DNA from: Nitrospinia bacterium
GTDB taxonomy: Bacteria > Nitrospinota > Nitrospinia > JACRGO01
DNA: 34,709 nucleotides
Direction: 5' to 3'
Assembly (NCBI GenBank): GCA_029261755.1
Contig: JAJDAS010000627.1
Span: 1-34,709 of the forward strand
Shown: positions 17,988 through 27,075 of the stretch, in pieces
How positions within the stretch are numbered: the first letter of the stretch is position 1
How the letters are laid out: every line of letters begins with the position of its first letter
Notes under the pieces: generated by a model
Databases searched by the model: none
What the model was told of the DNA's origin: nothing
Seen by the model: only the letters and a program-made list of their open reading frames with translations
Translations under genes and position numbers: made by a program

Positions 17988-18875
17988 TTAATTTGTTCTG
18001 GACAGGAAATATCTGGCGATATGCCTCAATGGATCGGCCTTTTCATCAAAAAAGGAAATTTCCTTTTCGGCTGAATCCACCAGATCGGAGGCAATTTTTT
18101 TCGATTCCTCCATTCCAAAAACGGAAGGATAAGTGGCTTTCTCCTTTTCCAGGTCACTTCCAATATCTTTGCCCAGGGTTTCCTCGGATCCTTCAATATC
18201 CAGAATATCGTCTATAACCTGGAAAGCCAAACCGATCATTTCCCCGAAGTTAGACAAGGCACCGAGTTCTTTTGGACTGCCTCCCCCGGTCAATGCCCCG
18301 GTGCGCACCGACGCCTTAATAAGCTCCCCTGTTTTCCGAGTATGTATATATTGAACCGTTTCTTTAGCAATCTTCTTGCCTTCCGATTCCAGATCCACTA
18401 CCTGTCCACCAACCGTCCCGCTTGCTCCTATGGCCGAGGCCATCTCATGGGCGGCTTGCAGAATGGTCCCCGCAGGGATATCTACTTTGGATTGATCGGT
18501 CATAAGCTGAAAGGCTAAAGTCTGCAATGCGTCTCCGGCCATGATGGCAATATCCTCTCCAAAAACCTTGTGGTTTGTCTTTTTACCGCGCCTAAGATTG
18601 TCATTATCCAGGGCGGGGAGGTCATCATGGATTAGAGTGTAGGTGTGAATCATTTCCGTGGCCACCGCGCTGGGAAGCACGTTCTCTCGCTTCCCGCCAA
18701 CCGCATCCGAAGCCGCTATGGCCAAAACCGGCCTGAGACGTTTGCCTCCCGCGAATAAGGAATACCTCATGGAAGCCTTCAAAGATTCCGGGATATCGGC
18801 ATTTTCCGGGATGGAATCCTCCAAGGCGCGGTTGACAACCTCCTGCATATCCTTCAAATATCTTTCTATATCCAC
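17988..18875 (-). CDS. ispA: polyprenyl diphosphate synthase (farnesyl/geranylgeranyl type)
   Basis: GGKRLRP, LIHDDLPALDNDNLRRGKKTNHKVFGE first Asp-rich motif, FQVIDDILDIEG second Asp-rich motif; adjacent to dxs. Confidence 0.97.
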   Translation of the reverse strand: MDIERYLKDMQEVVNRALEDSIPENADIPESLKASMRYSLFAGGKRLRPVLAIAASDAVGGKRENVLPSAVATEMIHTYTLIHDDLPALDNDNLRRGKKTNHKVFGEDIAIMAGDALQTLAFQLMTDQSKVDIPAGTILQAAHEMASAIGASGTVGGQVVDLESEGKKIAKETVQYIHTRKTGELIKASVRTGALTGGGSPKELGALSNFGEMIGLAFQVIDDILDIEGSEETLGKDIGSDLEKEKATYPSVFGMEESKKIASDLVDSAEKEISFFDEKADPLRHIARYFLSRTN

Positions 18876-19112
18876 TAACCACCCAAATTTGTGAAAACAA
18901 CTATGATAGCAAAATAGCGGTTAAAGTCCAATCTATAGACATTGCTTGATACGCTATAATCTTTTCCCTTGAGCTTAATCAATCTCCTGTTAAGCACAAA
19001 ATCAGGGACTTAGAAGATTTGCAACGAAAGCTTCCATAGCCAAAATCTATTGCTATTAAACAGCTGATCAAGGTAAAATTACTTTTTATTGAAAACATAA
19101 GGAGAAAACTAA

Positions 19113-19859
19113 GTGGAATCAGCAACAACTCTTTTTCTTGCCGGATTTGCCTTCCAAATTTGGATGGTGGTTGATTGTATTAAAAGAAGGGAAAATTTTT
19201 TCTGGATTGTCGTCATTCTACTCTTCGGGCCTATTGGAGCCCTGGTATACCTTGTCGCCGTGAAGCTTGCCGGGGTAAAAGTTAAAGCCAAGTTTAATTT
19301 TGGAAATAGTGCGGGGCCTGCCAATGCCGAGATTGAAAGGCTGGAAGAAGTGGTCAAACTCCACGGCAAAGCCTATCATCATAAGGAATTGGGACTGAAG
19401 TACCTCTATGCCGGGGATTTGGAAAAAGCGGAATCTCATCTTTCTGCAGCAGTGGAAAAAGAAGAAGATTTACTGGATGCCCAATATGGTCTGGCCAAAG
19501 CCCTTTTCGGGCAAGCAAAATATATCGAGGCAGTCCATGTGCTGGAAGTGCTGGTAGCCCAGGACAAAAAATACGATTACGGCAATGCTCTCCTTGCCCT
19601 GGCGGAAAGCTACCGGAAAGCAGAGATGGACGATAAGGCCATGGAAGTGTACGAAGTGATTGTCAATATTTACTCCTTTTTCAAGGCTTATTACGAATAC
19701 GCCCTCTTGCTCAAAAAAGCCGGGCGTCTCGAAGATGCCCTAAAAATGATGAAAAATATTAACCAAAATGCCGAAGCCCTGCCGGAATATAAATACCAAA
19801 AAGAAAAGATATGGATCGACAACGCGCAAAAATTTATTCAACGGTACGGCACTCAATAA
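19113..19859 (+). CDS. membrane TPR protein (PLDc_N-like TM pair plus TPRs)
   Basis: GTG start with SD AAGGAG; FQIWMVVDCIKRRENFFWIVVILLFGPIGALVYLVAV then TPR-like helices. Confidence 0.75.
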   Translation: MESATTLFLAGFAFQIWMVVDCIKRRENFFWIVVILLFGPIGALVYLVAVKLAGVKVKAKFNFGNSAGPANAEIERLEEVVKLHGKAYHHKELGLKYLYAGDLEKAESHLSAAVEKEEDLLDAQYGLAKALFGQAKYIEAVHVLEVLVAQDKKYDYGNALLALAESYRKAEMDDKAMEVYEVIVNIYSFFKAYYEYALLLKKAGRLEDALKMMKNINQNAEALPEYKYQKEKIWIDNAQKFIQRYGTQ

Positions 19860-19860
19860 A

Positions 19861-20580
19861 ATGAGGTTTTTCCCAGCTCTTTATCACAGATCGTTAACAA
19901 ACTACCTCTTTGGGGCGGCTTCTTTTTTCTTAGTCCTTCTTTTTTCATTCCCTCCACTCTGCCTCGCGCAAAGTTCCCAGAACGCTGAATCGGAACTACA
20001 AAAAGGACTTCGAGCCCTTTACAGCAAACAATACGCTGTCGCCATCCAACATTTCGAATCCACCACCAGGGAAAATAGCGAGATCAGCGCAAAAGGTTAT
20101 TATTACCTCGGCTATACCCATTACCTGCAAGGCAATTTCCCGGAATCCAGGAACTCCTTCCAACAAGCTTTCGAAGTTCTCCCAAATTTTTCTCCCCTAT
20201 TTCCGATGGACCAAATCCCCGTAACGTTTCCGGTGAAAAGCCCGGACTCGCTGAGTCTCATTGGGGGAGCCGCAAAGGTTGAGGAGCCGGGGCCATCCTT
20301 TTCACCTACGCCTCCCACCCAATCTATACCTGAAAAAACGTCGGCACCCCCTGAGAACCCGCATTTCAAAAAAGGCCTGGCCTTAATGGCTCGGAAAGAC
20401 TTTTCGGGAGCGGTTGCGGAATTCAAAGCCGCAACAGGAGAGTTTCCATCTCACCCCGGTTCTCATTTCTATATGGGGTATTCCCTCTACCAATTGAGAA
20501 ACTTCCCGGAGTCCAGGGCCGCCTTTAAGGAGGCGTACCGAATCCAGCCGGATTACCTACCCACCCGCCCAACCCAATAA
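19861..20580 (+). CDS. secreted TPR-repeat protein
   Basis: Signal peptide (YLFGAASFFLVLLFSFPPLCLAQ); two TPR-like units GYYYLGYTHYLQGNFPESRNSFQQAF and GSHFYMGYSLYQLRNFPESRAAFKEAY. ATG 19861 chosen over 19768 to avoid a 92-nt overlap. Confidence 0.75.
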   Translation: MRFFPALYHRSLTNYLFGAASFFLVLLFSFPPLCLAQSSQNAESELQKGLRALYSKQYAVAIQHFESTTRENSEISAKGYYYLGYTHYLQGNFPESRNSFQQAFEVLPNFSPLFPMDQIPVTFPVKSPDSLSLIGGAAKVEEPGPSFSPTPPTQSIPEKTSAPPENPHFKKGLALMARKDFSGAVAEFKAATGEFPSHPGSHFYMGYSLYQLRNFPESRAAFKEAYRIQPDYLPTRPTQ

Positions 20581-20592
20581 GGCGCATGGTGT

Positions 20593-22043
20593 ATGGCAAA
20601 TAGCCCGCTTCGCTCTAAAGTCTCTACAAAAACTTTTTCCCCCATGGCATGGGTGGACAACAAAAAAACCATCATTTGTTCCGCCATTGCCATTGAGCTG
20701 TCGTGCCTTGCCATTCTTTTATTAGGAAACCTTCAAGAACAACTTCCAGCCTTTCTTGCCGTCTATTTTTTTGCCTTTTTAGCCTATTGCTTGGCGATAC
20801 CGGTTTGGCTTGGGAAAAAAGCTGAAGGTGGAATGGTTTCCTTTTTGATTTTCCTTGGCTTTGGCTCGGCCATTCTATTTCGCATCACCCTCCTCATGGC
20901 GCAACCCTCCCTTTCCGACGATATCTACCGTTATTTATGGGATGGACGGGTTCAGTACCATGGCATAAATCCTTACCTCTATCCCCCCGCCGCCGAGGAG
21001 TTGAAATCTTTTAGAGACCCGTACTGGGAAAATATCAACCACAAAGATATTCAAACCATCTACCCTCCTTTTGCCCAGGTTTTTTTTTATTCCTGAATAA
21101 GCTTGGCCACTCCCTTTCCCTTTTCAAGGTCGCTTTTGTCTACCTGGACTTACTAACCGCCATGTTGGTTTTCCTGATTCTTAAGGAAAACAATCAACCG
21201 GTCCAACGGGTTTTCATCTATCTTTGGAATCCACTTATTTTGGTTTCCTTCGCCCTGGATGGGCACATGGACTCCCTTGCCACCTGCTGCCTCCTTGCCT
21301 CCATCTATTTCTTAATGCGTAAAAAAGGATGGCTGTCTTTTGGCACACTGGCCCTTTCTTTTTTATCTAAAATATACACCATCTTCCTTTTTCCTTTCTT
21401 AGTTCAACGTTCATGGCGATGGACCCCTCTTCTATTCTTTTTTCTCCTGATTTTCTGTATTTCCTTTCCTTACTATTTTGAGGCACATGAGAATCTATTC
21501 TCTGGGCTCACCATTTATTCTATTCACTGGAGTTTTAACCATAGCCTTTATGGAGCGTTGGAATGGGTTTTCACCATAACCAGATTACAAAATCTTTCTT
21601 CAGCTTTTTTGGAGCCATTGGGTTTAACTAAGGTTTTCATTGCATTGTTAACCATGGGAGTCCTTCTAATGGTTTTGGTGAAGAAAAAAGAGACATCACT
21701 CCTCAAAATCTGTTTTTGGTCCATAGGGCTCCTACTACTTTGTTCACCCACATTTCATTTTTGGTACCTTACGTGGATGGTTCCCTTTCTTGTCTTTTTC
21801 CCTAATCGGGCTTGGATTCTTCTCACCGGGACCATTATGGTAAGCCAGGAGGTGTTGATTGGTTATGCGAGCGTGGGGGTGTGGGAGGAAAAATGGTGGG
21901 TGAAGGGGGTAGAATTTATTCCTTTTTATCTTTTGCTTGCCTACGACTATCTTAAACATCGATTTCCCACAACAAACAAAAACCCGTCTTTATTTTTTTA
22001 TCTGGCGATATTTTCTTGTACAACGGTCTACCTGAAAGTATAA
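20593..22043 (+). pseudogene. multi-TM glycosyltransferase/mannosyltransferase-like gene split by a -1 frameshift at a T9 tract
   Basis: ORFs 20593-21096 and 21162-22043 are in adjacent frames. LSDDIYRYLWDGRVQYHGINPYLYPP plus polytopic C-terminus. One extra T in the run at 21080-21088 gives QVFFLFLNKLGHSLSLFKVAFVYLDLLTAMLVFL continuously. Confidence 0.7.
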
Positions 22044-22136
22044 TGTGGTTTGCCATGACGGCATGGAGCGTTGCGCTCCCAATGGCGGGTCATCCACCCT
22101 AGGGGAATTGAGGCTGGGAATAAGGGACTGTGTAAA

Positions 22137-22430
22137 GTGAAAACCACACCGAATCTAAAAGAAGTTGCTTTATTGCTAAAGAACCACTTGCCCTCAAGGG
22201 ATTACCATGCTGTCTTATTTGGTTCCAGGGTAAGAGGGGACGACAACCCCGGGTCGGATTGGGATATAGGGATTATTGGCCCGGCCTCTCTTAGAGGGGC
22301 TGTAATGGAACTAATACGAGAGGATCTTGAAAAATTACGGACTTTGCATACTTTTGATGTGGTGGATATGTCCACCGTCCCGGATTCTTTCAGGAAAATA
22401 GCACTGAAAAACAAAAAGGAAATCATATGA
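22137..22430 (+). CDS. MNT-type nucleotidyltransferase (antitoxin-like)
   Basis: VLFGSRVRGDDNPGSDWDIGI gives GS-x10-DxD; ATGA overlap with next gene. Start uncertain (22071 in the ORF track; GTG 22137 plausible). Confidence 0.85.
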   Translation: MKTTPNLKEVALLLKNHLPSRDYHAVLFGSRVRGDDNPGSDWDIGIIGPASLRGAVMELIREDLEKLRTLHTFDVVDMSTVPDSFRKIALKNKKEII

Positions 22431-22825
22431 CTGAAGAAGAATTAAAAAGTGTGTTACGGTCTTATGAAAAAGCTTTGATGAGTTTTGGGAAAGCGCTTAA
22501 GCAGCCAAAAACGGAGTGGGTCAGGGACTCTGCAATACAACGTTTTGAATACACTTTTGAGCTTGCATGGAAAAGCATCAAGAGATTTGCCCAAAAAGAG
22601 GATATGGAATGCCATTCTCCTCTACAGGCTTTCCGGGCCGCTTTTAAGCTTGGTTGGATTGAAGATGATGGTACATGGCTGGATATGCGTGACGACAGAA
22701 ACAGGACGTCCCATACTTATAACGAATCCACGGCAGAAGACATCTATTCCCACCTGCAAAAGTATGAAACAAAATTGAACAGTTTACTCAACTGTTTAAA
22801 GCAACTCGTTGATAGTGATAGGTAA
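22427..22825 (+). CDS. HEPN/HI0074-family nucleotidyltransferase substrate-binding protein (toxin-like)
   Basis: RFEYTFELAWKSIKRF plus DDRNRTSHTYNE (R-x4-H); pairs with the MNT gene. Confidence 0.88.
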   Translation: MTEEELKSVLRSYEKALMSFGKALKQPKTEWVRDSAIQRFEYTFELAWKSIKRFAQKEDMECHSPLQAFRAAFKLGWIEDDGTWLDMRDDRNRTSHTYNESTAEDIYSHLQKYETKLNSLLNCLKQLVDSDR

Positions 22826-22863
22826 CGAGTTATTTTATCCTTGACTCCTGCAGAGCAATTCCA

Positions 22864-24618
22864 TTATTTTTCCCCAAAAGCGATCCTGTTGATTTTTCGA
22901 ATCAACTCCTGGGTTTCAAATGGTTTGGATATGTAGTCATCCATGCCGGCTTTTATACATTTCCCCCGGTCTTCATCTATAAGAAAAGCGGTCATACCGA
23001 TTATCGGGATGTGACGGTTTGAGCCCTTTTCTCCTTGTCGAATGTTTTGTGCCACATCGCAACCGTTCATGACTGGCATTTGAATATCCAGGAGGAGAAG
23101 ATCGTAATCACCTTTCTCCAGCATTTCCAACGCATGTTTGCCATTATCAACGATATCAACACTAAAACCTTCCATTTCCAGCAAGGCTCTCACCAGCTTC
23201 TGAGTTTCCGGATTATCTTCAGCCAGCAGTAGGTTTAAAGGTTTCCCGGGATCAGCTTCCTTTGCTGAAGCGGCCTGATCCAGGTCAGCCCCGGATTCTT
23301 TTTCCAAAGATCCTTCACCCTCTTTCGCCTGCAACTGTAGTGGAATCGTGAAATGAAAAGTGGTCCCGACTCCCTCTTCACTTTCAAACCAAATTTCACC
23401 TCCCATAAGTTCCACCAGTTTCTTTGAAATAGCCGCGCCTACACCTGTACCTCCATATTTTCGCGTGGAAGATCTTTCACCCTGCCTGAAGGACTCAAAC
23501 ACAACTCCTTGTTTATCTTTGGGAATTCCAATGCCCTTATCAGCAATGGAGAAATGGAAGCTTGCGAAGTCTTCTTTTTTGTCACTTAATACCACGGATA
23601 TGAGTACTTCTCCTTCTTGGGTGAATTTTATTGCATTATCCACCAGGCAGAAAAGAATCTGACGTAGGCGACCCTGGTCTCCAATTACAGCATGGGGTAT
23701 GTCCTGGTCTATGGAGAGGTTTAATTGTAGGCTTTTGAGCCGGGCTTTCATGGAAAGTGTCCCAAAGCTATCTTCGAGGGTATCGTTCAGATTGAAGGGA
23801 GATTTGTCTAACACGGTTTTGCCTACTTCAACCATGGAAAATTCCAGTAATTCATTGATAAGGTCCAACAATTTCCTGCTTGAAGTCAAGACAGTTTCCT
23901 GAAATTGGCGCTGTCTTTCGGGGAGGCTTGTTGTTGCAAGGGTAAGTTCGGTGAAACCAATAATCGCGGTAAGGGGGGTTCGCAATTCATGGCTGATGTT
24001 AGCGAGAAAATCACTCTTTGCTCGATTCGCGTCTTCAGCTACTTCCTTGGCTTTAAGCAAGTCTTCTTCCGCACGCTTTCGTACTATAATTTCTTCAGAA
24101 AGTTTTTCATTAGCTGACCGCAACTCTTTGGTTCGTTCCTTGACCTTTTCTTCAATTTTTTTATTTTGCTCTTCCAGCTCTTCATTTTGCCGATTAATTT
24201 GTTCATTGGCTGTTTTCAATAAATCCTTAGCAAACTTGATCTCAAGATGGCTATTAAGCCTCGATAACAATTCCACTTTATTAAAAGGCTTGGCTATATA
24301 ATCCACACCCCCTATTTCAAACCCTTTAACCATATCAACTGTGTCGGTCTTTGCTGTTAGAAAAATAACGGGAATATCTTTGGTTACTTTGATCTCTTTC
24401 AGTCTTTTGCAAGTTTCATAACCATCCATATCCGGCATCATTACGTCAAGTAGTATAATATCCGGCAACGCCTCTTCCGCCGTAGCCAACGCTTGCCGCC
24501 CGTTATTAGCCACATATATTTTGAATTGATACTCTTTCAGGAGTGCAACCATAACCTGAAGGTTTTTAGGAGTATCATCCACTATCAGTACCCGGGCAAT
24601 GTTTTTTTCTTTTTCCAT
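22864..24618 (-). CDS. hybrid histidine kinase (REC-HisKA-HATPase-REC)
   Basis: VLIVDDTPKNLQVMVALL, DVMMPDMDG, FLANISHELRTPLTAIIGF, ADKGIGIP, KYGGTGVGAAIS, C-terminal REC (LLLDIQMPVMNG, ISKPF). Confidence 0.96.
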   Translation of the reverse strand: MEKEKNIARVLIVDDTPKNLQVMVALLKEYQFKIYVANNGRQALATAEEALPDIILLDVMMPDMDGYETCKRLKEIKVTKDIPVIFLTAKTDTVDMVKGFEIGGVDYIAKPFNKVELLSRLNSHLEIKFAKDLLKTANEQINRQNEELEEQNKKIEEKVKERTKELRSANEKLSEEIIVRKRAEEDLLKAKEVAEDANRAKSDFLANISHELRTPLTAIIGFTELTLATTSLPERQRQFQETVLTSSRKLLDLINELLEFSMVEVGKTVLDKSPFNLNDTLEDSFGTLSMKARLKSLQLNLSIDQDIPHAVIGDQGRLRQILFCLVDNAIKFTQEGEVLISVVLSDKKEDFASFHFSIADKGIGIPKDKQGVVFESFRQGERSSTRKYGGTGVGAAISKKLVELMGGEIWFESEEGVGTTFHFTIPLQLQAKEGEGSLEKESGADLDQAASAKEADPGKPLNLLLAEDNPETQKLVRALLEMEGFSVDIVDNGKHALEMLEKGDYDLLLLDIQMPVMNGCDVAQNIRQGEKGSNRHIPIIGMTAFLIDEDRGKCIKAGMDDYISKPFETQELIRKINRIAFGEK

Positions 24619-24719
24619 ATTTTTTCACCCTTTAAATGATTTTTAAGAGTTCACGGGACATAGCTAATCAAAAACATATTTATTTACCGTGCAAGCCTTG
24701 TTACCCCCCCCTTTTTATT

Positions 24720-24762
24720 CCCCCTTTGCGAAGGGGGTTAGGGGGTTGTAGCAACGCTACAA
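24720..24762. repeat. two adjacent perfect hairpins between hybrid kinase genes
   Basis: CCCCCTT-TGCG-AAGGGGG (24720-24737) and TTGTAGC-AAC-GCTACAA (24746-24762). Confidence 0.75.
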
Positions 24763-24825
24763 ACGGAAGTTTGGAATTTTTCAATCATTAAAACCCGTGA
24801 ACGCTTGCATGATTTTTAAGAACGT

Positions 24826-26946
24826 TTACAACAAGCGGGAAAAATTTTTTATAATCTCCGGAAAATGCCCCAGGGTCTTCGGAAGAGTTTCCATATCAAA
24901 CATGGTTACCTTCGACATTAAACCTTTTCCCCATATAGAAAGATATTTGCAATTGTATTTGTTTCCAAGCATTATGCATTTTTCGGCAAACTCCTCAAGT
25001 TCATCGATAGGTAAGGTTTTACTGATTTTTTCCCAAACAGGCAACAACTGTTTTTCAAGGATTTTCACCATCTCCGGCAACTTTTTCAACGTCTCCGAGT
25101 CAAAATCTTCCAAAGAGCCCTCATCCTTTTCTTTAGGTTGAAGAGGCTCGAAGGCTTCTGTTTTATTCACCGAATGCTTTAGAAACTTTACCAATATAGC
25201 AACTAAGTCAGCCCTACTGATGGGCTTCTTTATATAATCATCACATATTTTCTTAACCTGTACTTCAAACTCTTTCATTGCCGATGCGGTAACGGCAACC
25301 ACGGGGATATTCCTGAGCTTTTCATCCTTCTTAATAAATTCCGTTGCTTCATATCCATCCATCACAGGCATTCGGATATCCATGGTGATGAGATCGGGCT
25401 TATAACGCCTTGCCATTTCAATAGCTTCCTTCCCATTTGCCGCCTCAAAAAATGTAAAGTCATAAGACTCAAGGTAGCTTATTAAGAGCGACCGGTTTAA
25501 CTCAATATCGTCAACAATCAAAATCGATGCTTTTTCAAATGTTATGGAAGCAGGATCAAGCCTGTTTTTTTGTTGTTTTGCTAATTGGTTTTCCGATGCA
25601 ATCTCTACTTCTTCTAAGACAACTGTGAAGACGCTGCCTTTTCCTTCTTCACTGGACAACAAAATTTTACCGTTCATCAATTCGGCTAAGCGCTTTGTAA
25701 TTGTAAGCCCCAGTCCCGTACCTCCATATTTGGCCTGAGATTGTCCTGGTATTTGTTCAAATGCTTTAAATATTGATTCTCTCTGCTCCTCCGGGATACC
25801 TAACCCCGTATCTTCAACAGAGAATATAAACCTTATGAAGTTTAAGGCGCCACCAGGGTGTTCCGCTTTTGCAGAAAGCTTGATAATACCGGAATCCGAG
25901 AATTTTACAGCATTGCCTATCAGGTTGAAAAGAATTTGTTTCAAACGATATTCATCAACAATTAACACCCTTGGAAACCCTGATTCAATTTCTATTTTGA
26001 AGTCAAGGTCTTTCTTTGCCAGTTCCTGATGAAATATTTGTTTCATTTCATTGAAAACAAGATGGGCATTAGTCGCTGTTTCTTCAAGCTCTAGTTTGTC
26101 GGCCTCAATTTTGGAAAGGTCAAGGATACTGTTAATCAAAGCAAGCAAAGACTTCCCGCTTGAACTTATTGAGGCAAGGTATTGCTTATTTTTTTCGTCA
26201 TGAATTTTATCTTGTAAGATTTCCGCAAATCCCAAAATAGCATTCATGGGCGTTCTAATTTCATGGCTCATGTTTGTCAGGAAATCCGTCTTTGCTCTGT
26301 TTGCTTTTTCCGCAATATCTTTGGCAATAATAAGATCCTCGTTTGTTTTTTCCAGTTCCAGCTTTGCCTTTTTTTCACAGATTAGAGACTCCTCCAGTTT
26401 GCGGGATACTTCGGCAACTTGATTCATCATATCCTGATACCCTATTCTCCTGTCCGGTTCGCCTTCAAGTTCAGCAAGGGAAAAGGGTCCTTCCGTATCC
26501 TCCTCAACCTTTAAACTCAAAATGGACCGGAGAACTTCTTTTAGTAAACGCGATTCGTCTCCGTTTTCCAAAATACACTTTGCCACTCCGAGGGTTAGCA
26601 ACTTTTTCTCTATTTTTTTTTGGTCATTGGGCAGCAATAAAATAATTTTTATGGGTCGTTTCCTCTCACTTTCTTTGCTTTTTATGAGTTCCAGCCAATG
26701 TAAGTAATCTTTCTCGATCAGCTTGTAATCCAACAAGAGAGAGGAATAGCTTTCCTGCATCAGCAGGCCCTCAAGCATTTCCAAACCGCGTAAAGCGGTG
26801 ACATCGATTGATTGTTCCTGGAGAAAATTTCGAATGGTTTTTAACTGTTCCAAATCGGAGGTCAGGACCAGCACCTTGTCCTGTATCTCGCTTTCATCTT
26901 CGAAAAAAAAGAAATCGGAATCAATGTTTTTGGGATTAGTTTTCAT
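24826..26946 (-). CDS. hybrid histidine kinase (REC-like-HisKA-HATPase-REC, HPt-like tail)
   Basis: FLTNMSHEIRTPMNAILGF, FNLIGNAVKF, DTGLGIP, KYGGTGLGLTI, REC (ILIVDDIELNRSLL, ITMDIRMPVMDG, IKKPI). Confidence 0.95.
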   Translation of the reverse strand: MKTNPKNIDSDFFFFEDESEIQDKVLVLTSDLEQLKTIRNFLQEQSIDVTALRGLEMLEGLLMQESYSSLLLDYKLIEKDYLHWLELIKSKESERKRPIKIILLLPNDQKKIEKKLLTLGVAKCILENGDESRLLKEVLRSILSLKVEEDTEGPFSLAELEGEPDRRIGYQDMMNQVAEVSRKLEESLICEKKAKLELEKTNEDLIIAKDIAEKANRAKTDFLTNMSHEIRTPMNAILGFAEILQDKIHDEKNKQYLASISSSGKSLLALINSILDLSKIEADKLELEETATNAHLVFNEMKQIFHQELAKKDLDFKIEIESGFPRVLIVDEYRLKQILFNLIGNAVKFSDSGIIKLSAKAEHPGGALNFIRFIFSVEDTGLGIPEEQRESIFKAFEQIPGQSQAKYGGTGLGLTITKRLAELMNGKILLSSEEGKGSVFTVVLEEVEIASENQLAKQQKNRLDPASITFEKASILIVDDIELNRSLLISYLESYDFTFFEAANGKEAIEMARRYKPDLITMDIRMPVMDGYEATEFIKKDEKLRNIPVVAVTASAMKEFEVQVKKICDDYIKKPISRADLVAILVKFLKHSVNKTEAFEPLQPKEKDEGSLEDFDSETLKKLPEMVKILEKQLLPVWEKISKTLPIDELEEFAEKCIMLGNKYNCKYLSIWGKGLMSKVTMFDMETLPKTLGHFPEIIKNFSRLL

Positions 26947-27002
26947 AGTACATACTTTCGGTTTATGCGTATTTTCCTCGTTCCAACGTTTTTTTGCATG
27001 TT

Positions 27003-27067
27003 GGCTCCACAGCCCGAGGATAAAGTCTGGGTGCTATCTGAGTCCATAGCCGCAGGACTATGGAGCC
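27003..27067. repeat. 65-bp palindromic dispersed repeat, copy 1
   Basis: GGCTCCACAGCCCGAGGATA...GGACTATGGAGCC; about 86% identical (56/65 by hand) to copy 2. Confidence 0.85.
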
Positions 27068-27075
27068 AGCCTGCA

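Noticed and set aside
19768-19860. Upstream extension of the second TPR gene to 19768
   Set aside because: Would overlap the preceding gene by 92 nt; ATG 19861 is directly followed by a signal peptide.
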